Assembly: GCA_013824055.1 (NCBI GenBank)
Contig: PNNE01000458.1
Coordinates: forward strand, 1-30,161
Reading direction: 5' to 3'
Source of the DNA: Rhodobacter sp.
GTDB taxonomy: Bacteria; Pseudomonadota; Alphaproteobacteria; Rhodobacterales; Rhodobacteraceae
DNA length: 30,161 bases
Shown: positions 7,767 through 15,065 of the stretch, piece after piece
Numbering within the stretch: the first letter of the stretch is position 1
Layout of the letters: each line of letters begins with the position of its first letter
Program-made: the position numbers and the translations under genes
The notes under the pieces: generated by a model
Database searches by the model: none
What the model saw: the letters and a program-made list of their open reading frames with translations, nothing else
What the model was told of the DNA's origin: nothing

Positions 7767-8454
7767 AGGTCTGCGCGCCCGCTACGGGCGGATCGAAGTG
7801 CTGCACGGCATCGACCTTGCGGTGAACTCGGGCGAGATCGTCACCGTGATCGGGGCGAACGGGGCGGGCAAGACCACGCTTCTGCGCTGCCTCTCGGGCG
7901 TGCATCCCGCGGCTGGGGGAACGATCAGCTTCCGGGGCGACAACCTGTCGGGCGTCCCCGCCTGGCGCCGCGTCGGCCGGGGCCTGTCGCAATCGCCGGA
8001 GGGGCGGCAGATCTTCACCAACCTGACGGTGGAGGAAAACCTGCGCCTTGGCGCCTATCTCTTCGCCGACGACCGGGTGGAAAAGGACATGGGCGACGCC
8101 TTCCAGATGTTCCCGATCCTGAAGGAAAAGCGCAACCTGGCGGCGGGCGGCCTGTCCGGTGGCCAGCAGCAGATGCTGGCGATGGCCCGCGCCCTGATGG
8201 GGCGGCCGTCCTGCCTGTTGCTGGACGAGCCGTCGATGGGCCTGGCCCCGATCGTCGTGGCGCAGATCTTCGACGTGGTGAAGGGGCTGAAGGCGCTGGA
8301 CGTCACGGTGCTTCTGGTGGAACAGAACGCCTATGGCGCGCTGAAGCTCGCCGATCGGGGCTATGTGATGGAGACGGGGCGGATCACGATGGGCGGACCC
8401 GCCGCCGAGCTGATCGCCGACCCGCGCATCCGCGAAGCCTACCTGGGGATCTGA
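7753..8454 (+). CDS. HAAT-type ABC transporter ATP-binding protein (LivF-like)
   Basis: A 233-residue second ATPase of the importer. Walker A is GANGAGKTT near 36-44, the Q-loop is in GLSQSPEGRQIFTNLTVEENL, the signature is LSGGQQQMLAMARALM, Walker B is LLLDEPSMGLAP, and the switch region is VEQNAYGALKLADRGYVMETG, all typical of LivF. It starts inside the end of the LivG-like gene (14-bp overlap). The stop codon lies in the first unit of a three-copy 13-14-bp tandem repeat that spans the gap to the next gene. Confidence 0.93.
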   Translation: MLLVEGLRARYGRIEVLHGIDLAVNSGEIVTVIGANGAGKTTLLRCLSGVHPAAGGTISFRGDNLSGVPAWRRVGRGLSQSPEGRQIFTNLTVEENLRLGAYLFADDRVEKDMGDAFQMFPILKEKRNLAAGGLSGGQQQMLAMARALMGRPSCLLLDEPSMGLAPIVVAQIFDVVKGLKALDVTVLLVEQNAYGALKLADRGYVMETGRITMGGPAAELIADPRIREAYLGI

Positions 8455-8484
8455 GTTGGGGGATCTGAGTTGGGAAATCTGAGA
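8444..8484 (+). repeat. Three-copy 13-14-bp tandem repeat over the livF stop
   Basis: TGGGGATCTGAGT (8444-8456), TGGGGGATCTGAGT (8457-8470) and TGGGAAATCTGAGA (from 8471) follow each other directly. The first copy contains the TGA stop of the LivF-like gene and the last runs into the ATG of the dehydrogenase gene. The copies are nearly identical, so the duplication is probably recent. The repeat sets the spacing between the two genes and leaves the second with only a weak ribosome site. Confidence 0.8.
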
Positions 8485-10451
8485 TGACTGTCAGCATCGA
8501 CCGCGACAGAGAGGTGGCCATCGTCACCGTGGACAACCCGCCGGTGAACGCCCTTGGCCAGGCGCTGCGGCAGGCTTTGTGGGATGCGGTCGGAACGCTG
8601 GATGCCGACGCGACTGTCCGCGCCGTGGTGCTGATCTGCGCGGGGCGCACCTTCATCGCCGGGGCCGACGTGACCGAGTTCGGCAAGCCCCCCGTCCCGC
8701 CGCACCTGCCCGACCTGGTGGACCGGCTGGAACGGGCCGCAAAGCCCTGGATCGCCGCGATCCACGGGTCCGCGCTTGGCGGCGGGTTTGAAGTCGCAAT
8801 GGGCTGCCGCTTCCGCGTGGCGCTGGACTCTGCATCGGTCGGCCTGCCCGAAGTGACCTTGGGGATCGTGCCGGGGGCCTCGGGAACGGTCCGCACGCCG
8901 CGTCTTGCCGGTGTGGCAGCTGCGGTCGAACTTGTCACCGGCGGGCGCCCGGTCAAGGCCGCCAAGGCGCTGTCGCTGGGACTTGTCGATGCCGTTGTCT
9001 CGGGCGATCTGCGCGCCGAAGCCGTGGCCTTCGCCCGCCAGACCCTGACGCAACCCCTGATGCAACCCCTGCCGCAACCGATCTCTGCCCGCCCCATCAC
9101 CTCGCCCGATCCGGCCTGGTGGGACGAGCAGCGCCAGGCCATCGCCAGGCGCGCCAGGGGCGAGGTCGCGCCCCTTCGCGCCCTGGACTGCCTGCGCACC
9201 GCCGCCGAAAAGCCCTTCGCCGAGGCGATGGCCTTCGAGCGCGCCACCTTCCTCGACCTGCGCGCCTCGGACCAGGCCGCCGCCCTGCGCCACATCTTCT
9301 TTGCCGAACGCGCCGCGCCGAAACCCGCCCATCTGGGCGACGCCAGGCCCAAGGAAATCCGCTCCACCGCCGTGATCGGCGGCGGCACGATGGGCGCGGG
9401 CATCGCCGCGGCGCTGCTTGATGCGGGCCTGCCAGTCGTCCTGATCGAACGCGACGAAGACGCGGTCCAGCGCGGCCTTGCCAATCTTCGCGCCATCTTC
9501 GACGGCGCGGTCAAGCGCGGCAAACTGACCGAGGCGCAGGCGAAGGCCCGCCTCGACAGCGTGACGGCGGGCAGCGACCATGGCCTGCTGGCTGACACCG
9601 ACCTGGTGATCGAGGCCGTCTTCGAGGAACTTTCGGTCAAACGCGCCGTCTTTGCCCAGCTCGGCCAGACCTGCCGCGCGGACGCGATCCTTGCGACCAA
9701 CACCTCCTACCTTGACCCCCGACGGATCGCCGAAGGCCTGCCCCACCCCGACCGCTTCGTCGGGTTGCACTTCTTCAGCCCGGCCAACGTGATGAAACTG
9801 CTGGAGATCGTGCCGACCCCCACGACCTCGCCGGAAACCCTTGCCACCGGCTTCGCCCTTGCCCGGCAGCTGGGCAAGATCCCGGTCCAGGCCGGCATCT
9901 GCGACGGCTTCATCGGCAACCGCATCCTGAAACGCTACCGGGCCGAGGCCGAAACCCTGGTCCGCCAGGGCATCCCCATCGCCGCCATCGACGCCGCCAT
10001 GCGCGGCCATGGCTTTGCGATGGGCCCGTTCGAGGCGCAGGACCTTGGCGGTCTCGACATCGCCTACCTGCAACGCGAAGGCGCGCGGGCCGCGGGGCAG
10101 GACGTGCCGGAAACCCTGGGCGACATCCTTGTCCGCGCGGGTCGCAAGGGCCAGAAGACCGGCGGCGGCTGGTATGACTATGCGCCCGGCGACCGCCTGG
10201 CGCAGCCATCGCAGGCCACCGCCGCTTTGCTTGCCGACCACATCAGCACCGGGCCAGGCCTGACGGCCGAAGCAATCGCCTCGCGGTTGACCGGGGCGAT
10301 GGCGACCGAGGGCAAGGCGATCCTTGCCGAAGGCATCGCTCAGCGGGCGTCCGACATCGACCTGGTGGAAATCCACGGCTACGGCTACCCGCGCTGGCGC
10401 GGGGGTCCGATGTTCGAGGCCGAGCGCAAGGCGTCGCAGCGGTCTGTCTGA
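8484..10451 (+). CDS. Fused enoyl-CoA hydratase / 3-hydroxyacyl-CoA dehydrogenase, C-terminally short
   Basis: A 655-residue FadB/FadJ-like two-domain enzyme. In this context it probably hydrates 2,3-dehydroadipyl-CoA and oxidises 3-hydroxyadipyl-CoA. The N-terminal crotonase domain (about 1-190) retains both catalytic glutamates, Glu103 in ALGGGFE and Glu123 in LPEVTLG. A linker near 189-200 contains a 12-bp DNA repeat (TLTQPLMQPLPQP). The dehydrogenase domain has a Rossmann GGGTMG at 299-304, HFFSPANVMKLLEIV with the catalytic His, and CDGFIGNRI. The C-terminal helical domain reaches HGYGYPRWRGGPMF and then departs from the family and stops after EAERKASQRSV; relatives I recall run about 40-50 residues further. 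Likely truncated, possibly still active. Confidence 0.88.
   Translation: MTVSIDRDREVAIVTVDNPPVNALGQALRQALWDAVGTLDADATVRAVVLICAGRTFIAGADVTEFGKPPVPPHLPDLVDRLERAAKPWIAAIHGSALGGGFEVAMGCRFRVALDSASVGLPEVTLGIVPGASGTVRTPRLAGVAAAVELVTGGRPVKAAKALSLGLVDAVVSGDLRAEAVAFARQTLTQPLMQPLPQPISARPITSPDPAWWDEQRQAIARRARGEVAPLRALDCLRTAAEKPFAEAMAFERATFLDLRASDQAAALRHIFFAERAAPKPAHLGDARPKEIRSTAVIGGGTMGAGIAAALLDAGLPVVLIERDEDAVQRGLANLRAIFDGAVKRGKLTEAQAKARLDSVTAGSDHGLLADTDLVIEAVFEELSVKRAVFAQLGQTCRADAILATNTSYLDPRRIAEGLPHPDRFVGLHFFSPANVMKLLEIVPTPTTSPETLATGFALARQLGKIPVQAGICDGFIGNRILKRYRAEAETLVRQGIPIAAIDAAMRGHGFAMGPFEAQDLGGLDIAYLQREGARAAGQDVPETLGDILVRAGRKGQKTGGGWYDYAPGDRLAQPSQATAALLADHISTGPGLTAEAIASRLTGAMATEGKAILAEGIAQRASDIDLVEIHGYGYPRWRGGPMFEAERKASQRSV
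9048..9080 (+). repeat. 12-bp in-frame tandem repeat in the interdomain linker
   Basis: ACGCAACCCCTG, ATGCAACCCCTG and the partial CCGCAACCG lie in tandem, encoding TQPL-MQPL-PQP. The period is a multiple of three, so the frame is kept. It falls between the hydratase and dehydrogenase domains of the fused enzyme, where length changes are tolerated. Confidence 0.7.
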
Positions 10452-10739
10452 CCGGGATGCGCCTTTGGCGCGCGATCGGCCGTGACGGTCCCGGTGCCTT
10501 CGCCCTTGGAGATCTGGACCGGCACGGCCTGGTCCGGGTCCGCCATCCGCAGGCGCAGCGCCGCCCTGTCGCCGGCTCCGCTCGGGGTGCGGTGGCGATC
10601 TGGTGAAAACTTGAGCAAGGCGCCCGGTTTTGCATCACGCGGGCTGCTTCGCGCGCTGCGTGCACCCGGCGAAGCGGGATCGTGAAAGACCAGGGCGCGG
10701 CAAGCCCGTAGCTCTGGGACGAAACCGCAGAAGCCTCGC
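10452..10739. other. 288-bp stretch without a recognised gene between the paa and ure clusters
   Basis: No open frame here resembles a known protein. Short frames exist on both strands (plus 10482-10685; minus 10385-10741), but neither has a convincing ribosome site or family motif. I could not recover the missing dehydrogenase tail in any frame, so a simple frameshift does not explain the truncation. A small hairpin GCGCC-TTT-GGCGC sits at 10459-10471 without a T run. The urease operon promoter should lie here, but I cannot point to clear -35/-10 or sigma-54 elements. Confidence 0.5.
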
Positions 10740-11558
10740 ATGACCGCCAGTCCCGCCCTTCATCACCGTCCCGAACGCAGCCACGGCGCTGCGCGGCTGT
10801 CCTTTCGCCGGACCGGGACCTGGACCCGGCTGGCGGTGCTGCACCAGTCGGGCTCGGCCAAGGCCTTCGTCCATCCGACCGCGCTCGGCCCGGAAGTGGT
10901 GTTCCTGAACACCTCGGGCGGGATGACCGGCGGCGACCGGCTTGCCTTCGGCCTGACGCTGGAGGCAGGGTGCCGCGTGACCGCCACAACCCAGACCGCC
11001 GAGCGCGCCTATCGCAGCGCCGAGGGTGCGGCCCAGGTCGCGGTCGACCACGAGGTCGGGCCGGGCGGGCATCTGGACTGGTTGCCGCAAGAGACAATCC
11101 TCTTTGACCATTCGGCGCTGAAGCGCACCACGACGATCCGGCTGGGCAGGGACGCTTCGTGCCTGCTGATGGAGGCCATCGTTCTGGGTCGCGCGGCGAT
11201 GGGGGAGACCCTGCGCTCGCTGCACTTGACCGACCGCCGCAAGGTCCTGCGCGAGGGTGTGCCGCTGCTGTATGAGCCGTTGACCCTGACCGACGCCGCG
11301 CTGGGGGCGGGGACGGGCGTGTTGCAGGGGGCGCGGGCCTTCGCCTCGCTGGCGCTGGTCGGGCAGGGGGCAGAGGCGGCCCTGGGTGCAGTGCGGCAGG
11401 TGCTGGACGAACCGGGGGTCAATGCCGGGGCCTCGGGTTTCGACGGCAAGCTGACGGTGCGGTTGCTGGCGGCGGATGGCTGGCCCCTGCGGCGGCAGAT
11501 CCTGCGGCTGCTGGCGGTCTTGCGCGAGGGTCCGGTGCCCCGCGTCTGGCAGATGTAA
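10740..11558 (+). CDS. ureD: Urease accessory protein UreD (UreH)
   Basis: A 272-residue UreD, the scaffold that binds apo-urease and recruits UreF and UreG for nickel insertion. Family text is clear: an N-terminal GAARLSFRRTG, then FLNTSGGMTGGDRLAF, TTQTAERAYRS, LDWLPQETILFDHSALKRTT and MEAIVLGRAAMGE in the expected order. Length is typical (about 270-280). No good ribosome site is seen before the ATG at 10740, and the start could differ slightly. As in other alphaproteobacteria, ureD is first in the operon; ureA follows after 9 bp with a clear AAGGAGA site. Confidence 0.93.
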   Translation: MTASPALHHRPERSHGAARLSFRRTGTWTRLAVLHQSGSAKAFVHPTALGPEVVFLNTSGGMTGGDRLAFGLTLEAGCRVTATTQTAERAYRSAEGAAQVAVDHEVGPGGHLDWLPQETILFDHSALKRTTTIRLGRDASCLLMEAIVLGRAAMGETLRSLHLTDRRKVLREGVPLLYEPLTLTDAALGAGTGVLQGARAFASLALVGQGAEAALGAVRQVLDEPGVNAGASGFDGKLTVRLLAADGWPLRRQILRLLAVLREGPVPRVWQM

Positions 11559-11567
11559 GGAGATGCG

Positions 11568-11870
11568 ATGAACCTGACCCCGCGTGAGCGTGAAAAGCTT
11601 CTGGTCAGCCTGGCCGCGATGGTCGCCCGGGGCCGTCTGGCCCGCGGCGTCAAGCTGAACCACCCCGAGGCGGTGGCGCTGATCACCGATTTCGTCGTCG
11701 AAGGTGCCCGCGACGGCCGGTCCGTCGCCGACCTGATGGAAGCGGGCGCGCATGTCATCACCGCCGAGCAGTGCATGTCCGGCATCCCCGAGATGATCCA
11801 TTCGGTGCAGGTCGAAGCCACGTTTCCCGACGGCACCAAGCTTGTCACCGTCCACCATCCGATCCGCTGA
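11568..11870 (+). CDS. ureA: Urease gamma subunit
   Basis: A 100-residue UreA, the smallest structural subunit of cytoplasmic urease. It begins MNLTPREREKLLVSLAAMVARGRLARG and contains the conserved LNHPEAVALITDFVVEGARDGRSVADLM and GIPEMIHSVQVEATFPDGTKLVTVHHPI. Length is exactly that of the family. AAGGAGATGCG precedes the ATG. Instead of being followed by ureB, it is followed after 8 bp by a small secreted-protein gene. Confidence 0.97.
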   Translation: MNLTPREREKLLVSLAAMVARGRLARGVKLNHPEAVALITDFVVEGARDGRSVADLMEAGAHVITAEQCMSGIPEMIHSVQVEATFPDGTKLVTVHHPIR

Positions 11871-11878
11871 GAGGCATC

Positions 11879-12055
11879 ATGAAAAGACTTTTCGCAGTTC
11901 TGGCCCTGACCCCCTCGACGGCGCTGGCCCATGCCGGGGACCACCGCGACGAGGGGCTGCTGCATTTCCTGACGCAACCCGACCACGCCGCCCTGATCGC
12001 CCTTGGCGCGGCGGTGCTGGGCGGTGCGGTCTGGAAGCTGTGGTCGCGCCGATGA
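11879..12055 (+). CDS. Small predicted secreted/membrane protein inside the urease operon (unknown function)
   Basis: I do not recognise this 58-residue product as a named family. Residues 1-17 form a signal peptide (KR, hydrophobic core, STALA), predicted to leave a mature chain of about 41 residues starting HAGDHRDEG. Residues about 38-53 form a membrane span (ALIALGAAVLGGAVW) ending KLWSRR, so the product is probably a small inner-membrane protein with its short His-containing end in the periplasm. The HAGDH start recalls the His-rich N-termini of HupE/UreJ metal permeases, but this protein has only one span. Its stop overlaps the ureB ATG (ATGA, 12052-12055), so it is coupled to ureB and is likely translated. 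The frame is open upstream, overlapping ureA; the ATG at 11879 starts the signal peptide. Confidence 0.7.
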   Translation: MKRLFAVLALTPSTALAHAGDHRDEGLLHFLTQPDHAALIALGAAVLGGAVWKLWSRR

Positions 12056-12357
12056 TCCCCGGAGAGGTCATTCCCGCCGAGGGCGACATCGTGCTGAACG
12101 CCGGTCAGCCTGTCACCGTGCTGATGGTGGCGAACTCCGGGGATCGCCCGGTGCAGGTCGGCAGCCACTACCACTTTGCCGAGACGAACAGCGCCCTGTC
12201 CTTCGACCGCGACGCGGCGCGGGGCCAGCGGCTGGACATCGCCGCGGGCACCGCCGTCCGGTTCGAGCCGGGGCAAAGCCGCGAGGTGCGGCTGGTGCCC
12301 TATGGCGGCGCTCGGGTGGTCTACGGCTTCAACCAGCTGGTGATGGGGCCGCTGTGA
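12052..12357 (+). CDS. ureB: Urease beta subunit
   Basis: A 101-residue UreB. It has the standard start MIPGEVIPAEGDIVLNAG and the signature GSHYHFAETNSALSFDRDAARGQRLDIAAGTAVRFEPGQSREVRLVPYGG, ending YGFNQLVMGPL. Length agrees with the family. The frame extends upstream without a stop, but the ATG at 12052 gives the universal MIPGE start. It is translationally coupled to the small secreted-protein gene by a 4-bp overlap. A 164-bp gap follows before the next gene, in which I see no other supported gene. Confidence 0.96.
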   Translation: MIPGEVIPAEGDIVLNAGQPVTVLMVANSGDRPVQVGSHYHFAETNSALSFDRDAARGQRLDIAAGTAVRFEPGQSREVRLVPYGGARVVYGFNQLVMGPL

Positions 12358-12521
12358 TGACGCTTTCGACCAGGGGTTCATGGCATGGGCCTTGATCCGG
12401 ACGGACACAAAGACGTGACCGGCCGCCGCAACCTGACTGCCATCATCCGGCGTTACCCCTGTGGCCGTCCAGTCGGCGCCACCACGGCGCGGCTCGATGA
12501 CCGGTTCAAGGAGAGCGCCAG

Positions 12522-12836
12522 ATGTACCCGATGATGACCCCGACGCAGATGATCGCCCTGTCGATGAAGACCGGCATGATGCTGATGCAAGCGCAGATGG
12601 TGATCGGCATGCGGATGATGGGAATGGCGGGCGTCTGGCGCGTGTTGCCCAGCGAGAACGCCCGCATGTCGTCCGAGAAGGTCTCGGCCGTCAGCGCATC
12701 CGCGATGGCGACATCAAAGGCGATTCTGGCCGGAAAGTCGCCCTCGTTCATCGCCGAGGCCGCGCTGAAGCCCATCGCCCGCCGAACCAAATCCAACGTC
12801 AAGCGCCTGGCCGCTCGCGGCCCCGGCAAACCCTGA
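12522..12836 (+). CDS. Methionine-rich hypothetical protein between ureB and ureC
   Basis: A 104-residue protein of unknown function. The first 38 residues contain 13 methionines (MYPMMTPTQM..., MKTGMMLMQAQMVIGMRMMGM), forming a probable amphipathic or membrane-associated helix. The middle is Ser/Ala/Lys-rich (SSEKVSAVSASAMATSKAILAGKSP), and the tail is very basic (ARRTKSNVKRLAARGPGKP). The overall helix-plus-basic-tail character is somewhat phasin-like. I recall similar short proteins in Rhodobacterales, sometimes annotated only as hypothetical or 'antifreeze', but cannot check this. AAGGAGA lies 9-15 bases before the ATG, and ureC starts 9 bases after the stop, so it is a real operon member. 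A role in nickel or copper handling is possible but unsupported. Confidence 0.7.
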   Translation: MYPMMTPTQMIALSMKTGMMLMQAQMVIGMRMMGMAGVWRVLPSENARMSSEKVSAVSASAMATSKAILAGKSPSFIAEAALKPIARRTKSNVKRLAARGPGKP

Positions 12837-12845
12837 AGGTTTCTC

Positions 12846-14552
12846 ATGCCCGCTCTGATCTCTCGCCAGTCCTATGCCAGCATGTATGGTCCCACCACCG
12901 GGGACAGGTTGCGCCTGGGCGACACCGACCTGATCGTCGAGGTGGAACGCGACCTCACGACCTACGGCGAGGAGGTCAAGTTCGGCGGCGGCAAGGTGAT
13001 CCGTGACGGGATGGGGCAGTCCCAGGTCAGCCGCGCGGGCGGGGCGGTGGACACGGTGATCACCAACGCGCTGATCATCGACCATACCGGCATCTACAAG
13101 GCCGACGTCGGTCTGCGCGACGGGCTGATCGCGGCCATCGGCAAGGCGGGAAACCCCGATACGCAACCGGGGGTGACGATCATCATCGGGCCGGGGACCG
13201 AGATCATCGCCGGCGAGGGGCGCATCCTGACGGCCGGCGGGATGGACGCGCATATCCATTTCATCTGCCCGCAGCAGGTCGAGGACGCGCTGCATTCCGG
13301 CATCACCACGATGCTGGGCGGCGGGACCGGCCCGGCGCATGGCACCTTGGCGACGACCTGCACCCCGGGCCCCTGGCACCTGGGCCGGATGATCCAGGCG
13401 GCGGACGGCCTGCCGATGAACCTGGCCTTTGCGGGCAAGGGCAATGCCTCGCTGCCCGAGGCGATTGTCGAGCAGGTCCGCGGTGGGGCGGCGGCGCTGA
13501 AGCTGCATGAGGATTGGGGGACGACGCCCGGCGCCATCGACTGCTGCCTGGGCGTGGCAGACCGGATGGACGTGCAGGTGATGATCCACACCGACACGCT
13601 GAACGAATCCGGGTTCGTGGAGAACACCCTCGCCGCCTTCAAGGGCCGCACGATCCACGCTTTCCATACCGAAGGCGCAGGCGGCGGCCATGCGCCCGAC
13701 ATCATGAAGGTGGTCGGCTGGCAGAACGTGCTGCCCTCATCCACCAACCCGACGATGCCCTACACGGTGAACACGGTGGAGGAACATCTCGACATGCTGA
13801 TGGTCTGCCACCACCTGGACAAGCGCATTCCCGAGGACGTGGCCTTTGCCGAATCCCGCATCCGGCGCGAGACGATTGCGGCCGAGGATGTGCTGCATGA
13901 CATGGGGGCGTTTTCGGTCATCTCCTCGGACAGCCAGGCGATGGGCCGGGTGGGCGAGGTGATCACCCGCACCTGGCAGACGGCGCACAAGATGCGCCAG
14001 CAGCGCGGGCGGCTGGCGGGGGAGGTGGGGCAGAACGACAACCTCCGTGTCCGGCGCTACATCGCCAAGTACACGATCAACCCGGCCATCGTGCACGGGA
14101 TCAGCCAGCACATCGGCAGCGTCGAGGTTGGCAAGCGCGCGGACCTCGTGCTGTGGAACCCCGCGTTCTTCGGTGCCAAGCCCGAGATGGTGCTGATCGG
14201 CGGCATGATCACCGTGGCGCAGATGGGCGACCCGAACGGCTCGATCCCGGTGCAGCCGATGTATTCCCGCCCGATGTTCGGGGCCTTGGGGCGCGCGGTG
14301 GAACGGTCGGCGGTGGTGTTCGTGTCGAAGGCCGCGCAGGACGATGATCTTCGCGCGAAACTCGGGATCGCCAAGGCGACCGTTGCGGTGGAAAACACGC
14401 GCGAGGTCAACAAGCGCGACATGATCCACAACTCTGCCACCCCGAAGGTCGAGATCCACCCCGAGACCTACGAAGTCCGCGCCGATGGCGAAGTCATCAC
14501 CTGCGCCCCCGCGACCGAGCTGCCGCTGGCGCAGCGCTATTTCCTGTTCTGA
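12846..14552 (+). CDS. ureC: Urease alpha (catalytic) subunit
   Basis: A 568-residue UreC, hydrolysing urea to ammonia and carbamate at a di-nickel centre. All metal ligands can be placed: His136 and His138 in MDAHIHF, the carbamylated Lys219 in ALKLHEDWG, His248 in MIHTDTLNESG, His274 in HTEGAGGGHAPD and Asp362 in SDSQAMGRVGE. The mobile-flap residues Cys321-His322 (MVCHHLD) and substrate-binding His221 are also present. Nothing is missing, so the enzyme should be active once matured by UreDEFG. Length and the start (MPALISRQSYASMYGPTTGDRLRLGDT) are standard. ureE follows after 3 bp. Confidence 0.98.
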   Translation: MPALISRQSYASMYGPTTGDRLRLGDTDLIVEVERDLTTYGEEVKFGGGKVIRDGMGQSQVSRAGGAVDTVITNALIIDHTGIYKADVGLRDGLIAAIGKAGNPDTQPGVTIIIGPGTEIIAGEGRILTAGGMDAHIHFICPQQVEDALHSGITTMLGGGTGPAHGTLATTCTPGPWHLGRMIQAADGLPMNLAFAGKGNASLPEAIVEQVRGGAAALKLHEDWGTTPGAIDCCLGVADRMDVQVMIHTDTLNESGFVENTLAAFKGRTIHAFHTEGAGGGHAPDIMKVVGWQNVLPSSTNPTMPYTVNTVEEHLDMLMVCHHLDKRIPEDVAFAESRIRRETIAAEDVLHDMGAFSVISSDSQAMGRVGEVITRTWQTAHKMRQQRGRLAGEVGQNDNLRVRRYIAKYTINPAIVHGISQHIGSVEVGKRADLVLWNPAFFGAKPEMVLIGGMITVAQMGDPNGSIPVQPMYSRPMFGALGRAVERSAVVFVSKAAQDDDLRAKLGIAKATVAVENTREVNKRDMIHNSATPKVEIHPETYEVRADGEVITCAPATELPLAQRYFLF

Positions 14553-14555
14553 CCG

Positions 14556-15065
14556 ATGACCCGCCTGCTGAAATCCGCCCCGCCCCTGGCCCATGACCGC
14601 GTCGTCATGGACTACGACCAGCGCCTGATGCGCCGCAAGCTGCTGACCTCTGCCGGGGGCCGCGAGTTCCTGGTGGACCTGCCTTCCGTCACCAGCCTGG
14701 ACGACTTCTGGGGGTTCGACGTCGATGGCCTGACCATCGAAATCGTCCCCGCCCCCGAGGCCGTCCTGGTCATCACCGGCGATCTGACCCGGCTGGCCTG
14801 GCACATCGGCAATCGCCACACGCCCTGCCAGATCCTGCCTGACCGCCTGATCATCCGCGAGGATCACGTGCTGGAGCGGATGCTTGCGGGCCTTGGCGCC
14901 ACGATCCGCCGCGAGAGCCTGCCCTTCAAGCCCGAGGGCGGGGCCTACGGGCATGGCCGCACGATGGGTCATTCACATGCCGACGACCACGAAGCCGCCG
15001 GGTTCGGCTGGCATCACCACGGCGACGGGCAGCTGCATTTCCATGCGCCGAAGGCGGGCAAGTGA
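14556..15065 (+). CDS. ureE: Urease nickel metallochaperone UreE
   Basis: A 169-residue UreE delivering nickel to the UreDFG-urease complex. The N-terminal domain (about 1-70) is followed by the metal-binding domain with GNRHTPCQI near 86-94. The C-terminal tail is histidine-rich (YGHGRTMGHSHADDHEAAGFGWHHHGDGQLHFHAP, about ten His), typical of nickel-storing UreE variants. It lies 3 bp after ureC, and its TGA overlaps the GTG start of ureF. The tail is longer than in His-poor UreE proteins, suggesting nickel buffering capacity (inference). Confidence 0.94.
   Translation: MTRLLKSAPPLAHDRVVMDYDQRLMRRKLLTSAGGREFLVDLPSVTSLDDFWGFDVDGLTIEIVPAPEAVLVITGDLTRLAWHIGNRHTPCQILPDRLIIREDHVLERMLAGLGATIRRESLPFKPEGGAYGHGRTMGHSHADDHEAAGFGWHHHGDGQLHFHAPKAGK

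Noticed and set aside
8439..10376. Minus-strand frame of 645 codons opposite the hydratase-dehydrogenase gene
   Set aside because: Antisense shadow of a well-supported gene; composition is skewed and there is no ribosome site.
10459..10471. Hairpin GCGCC-TTT-GGCGC as terminator of the paa operon
   Set aside because: The stem is only 5 bp and no T run follows.
10385..10741. Minus-strand frame of 118 codons across the paa-ure junction
   Set aside because: Half of it is antisense to the dehydrogenase end, there is no ribosome site, and I recognise no motif; kept only as part of the unassigned stretch.
12357..12395. 12-codon frame overlapping the ureB stop
   Set aside because: Too short, no motif; the real next gene has its own strong ribosome site at 12522.
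12461..13006. Plus-strand frame of 181 codons overlapping the Met-rich gene and ureC
   Set aside because: Out of frame with the certain ureC start and rich in Asp/Arg low-complexity text; a shadow frame.
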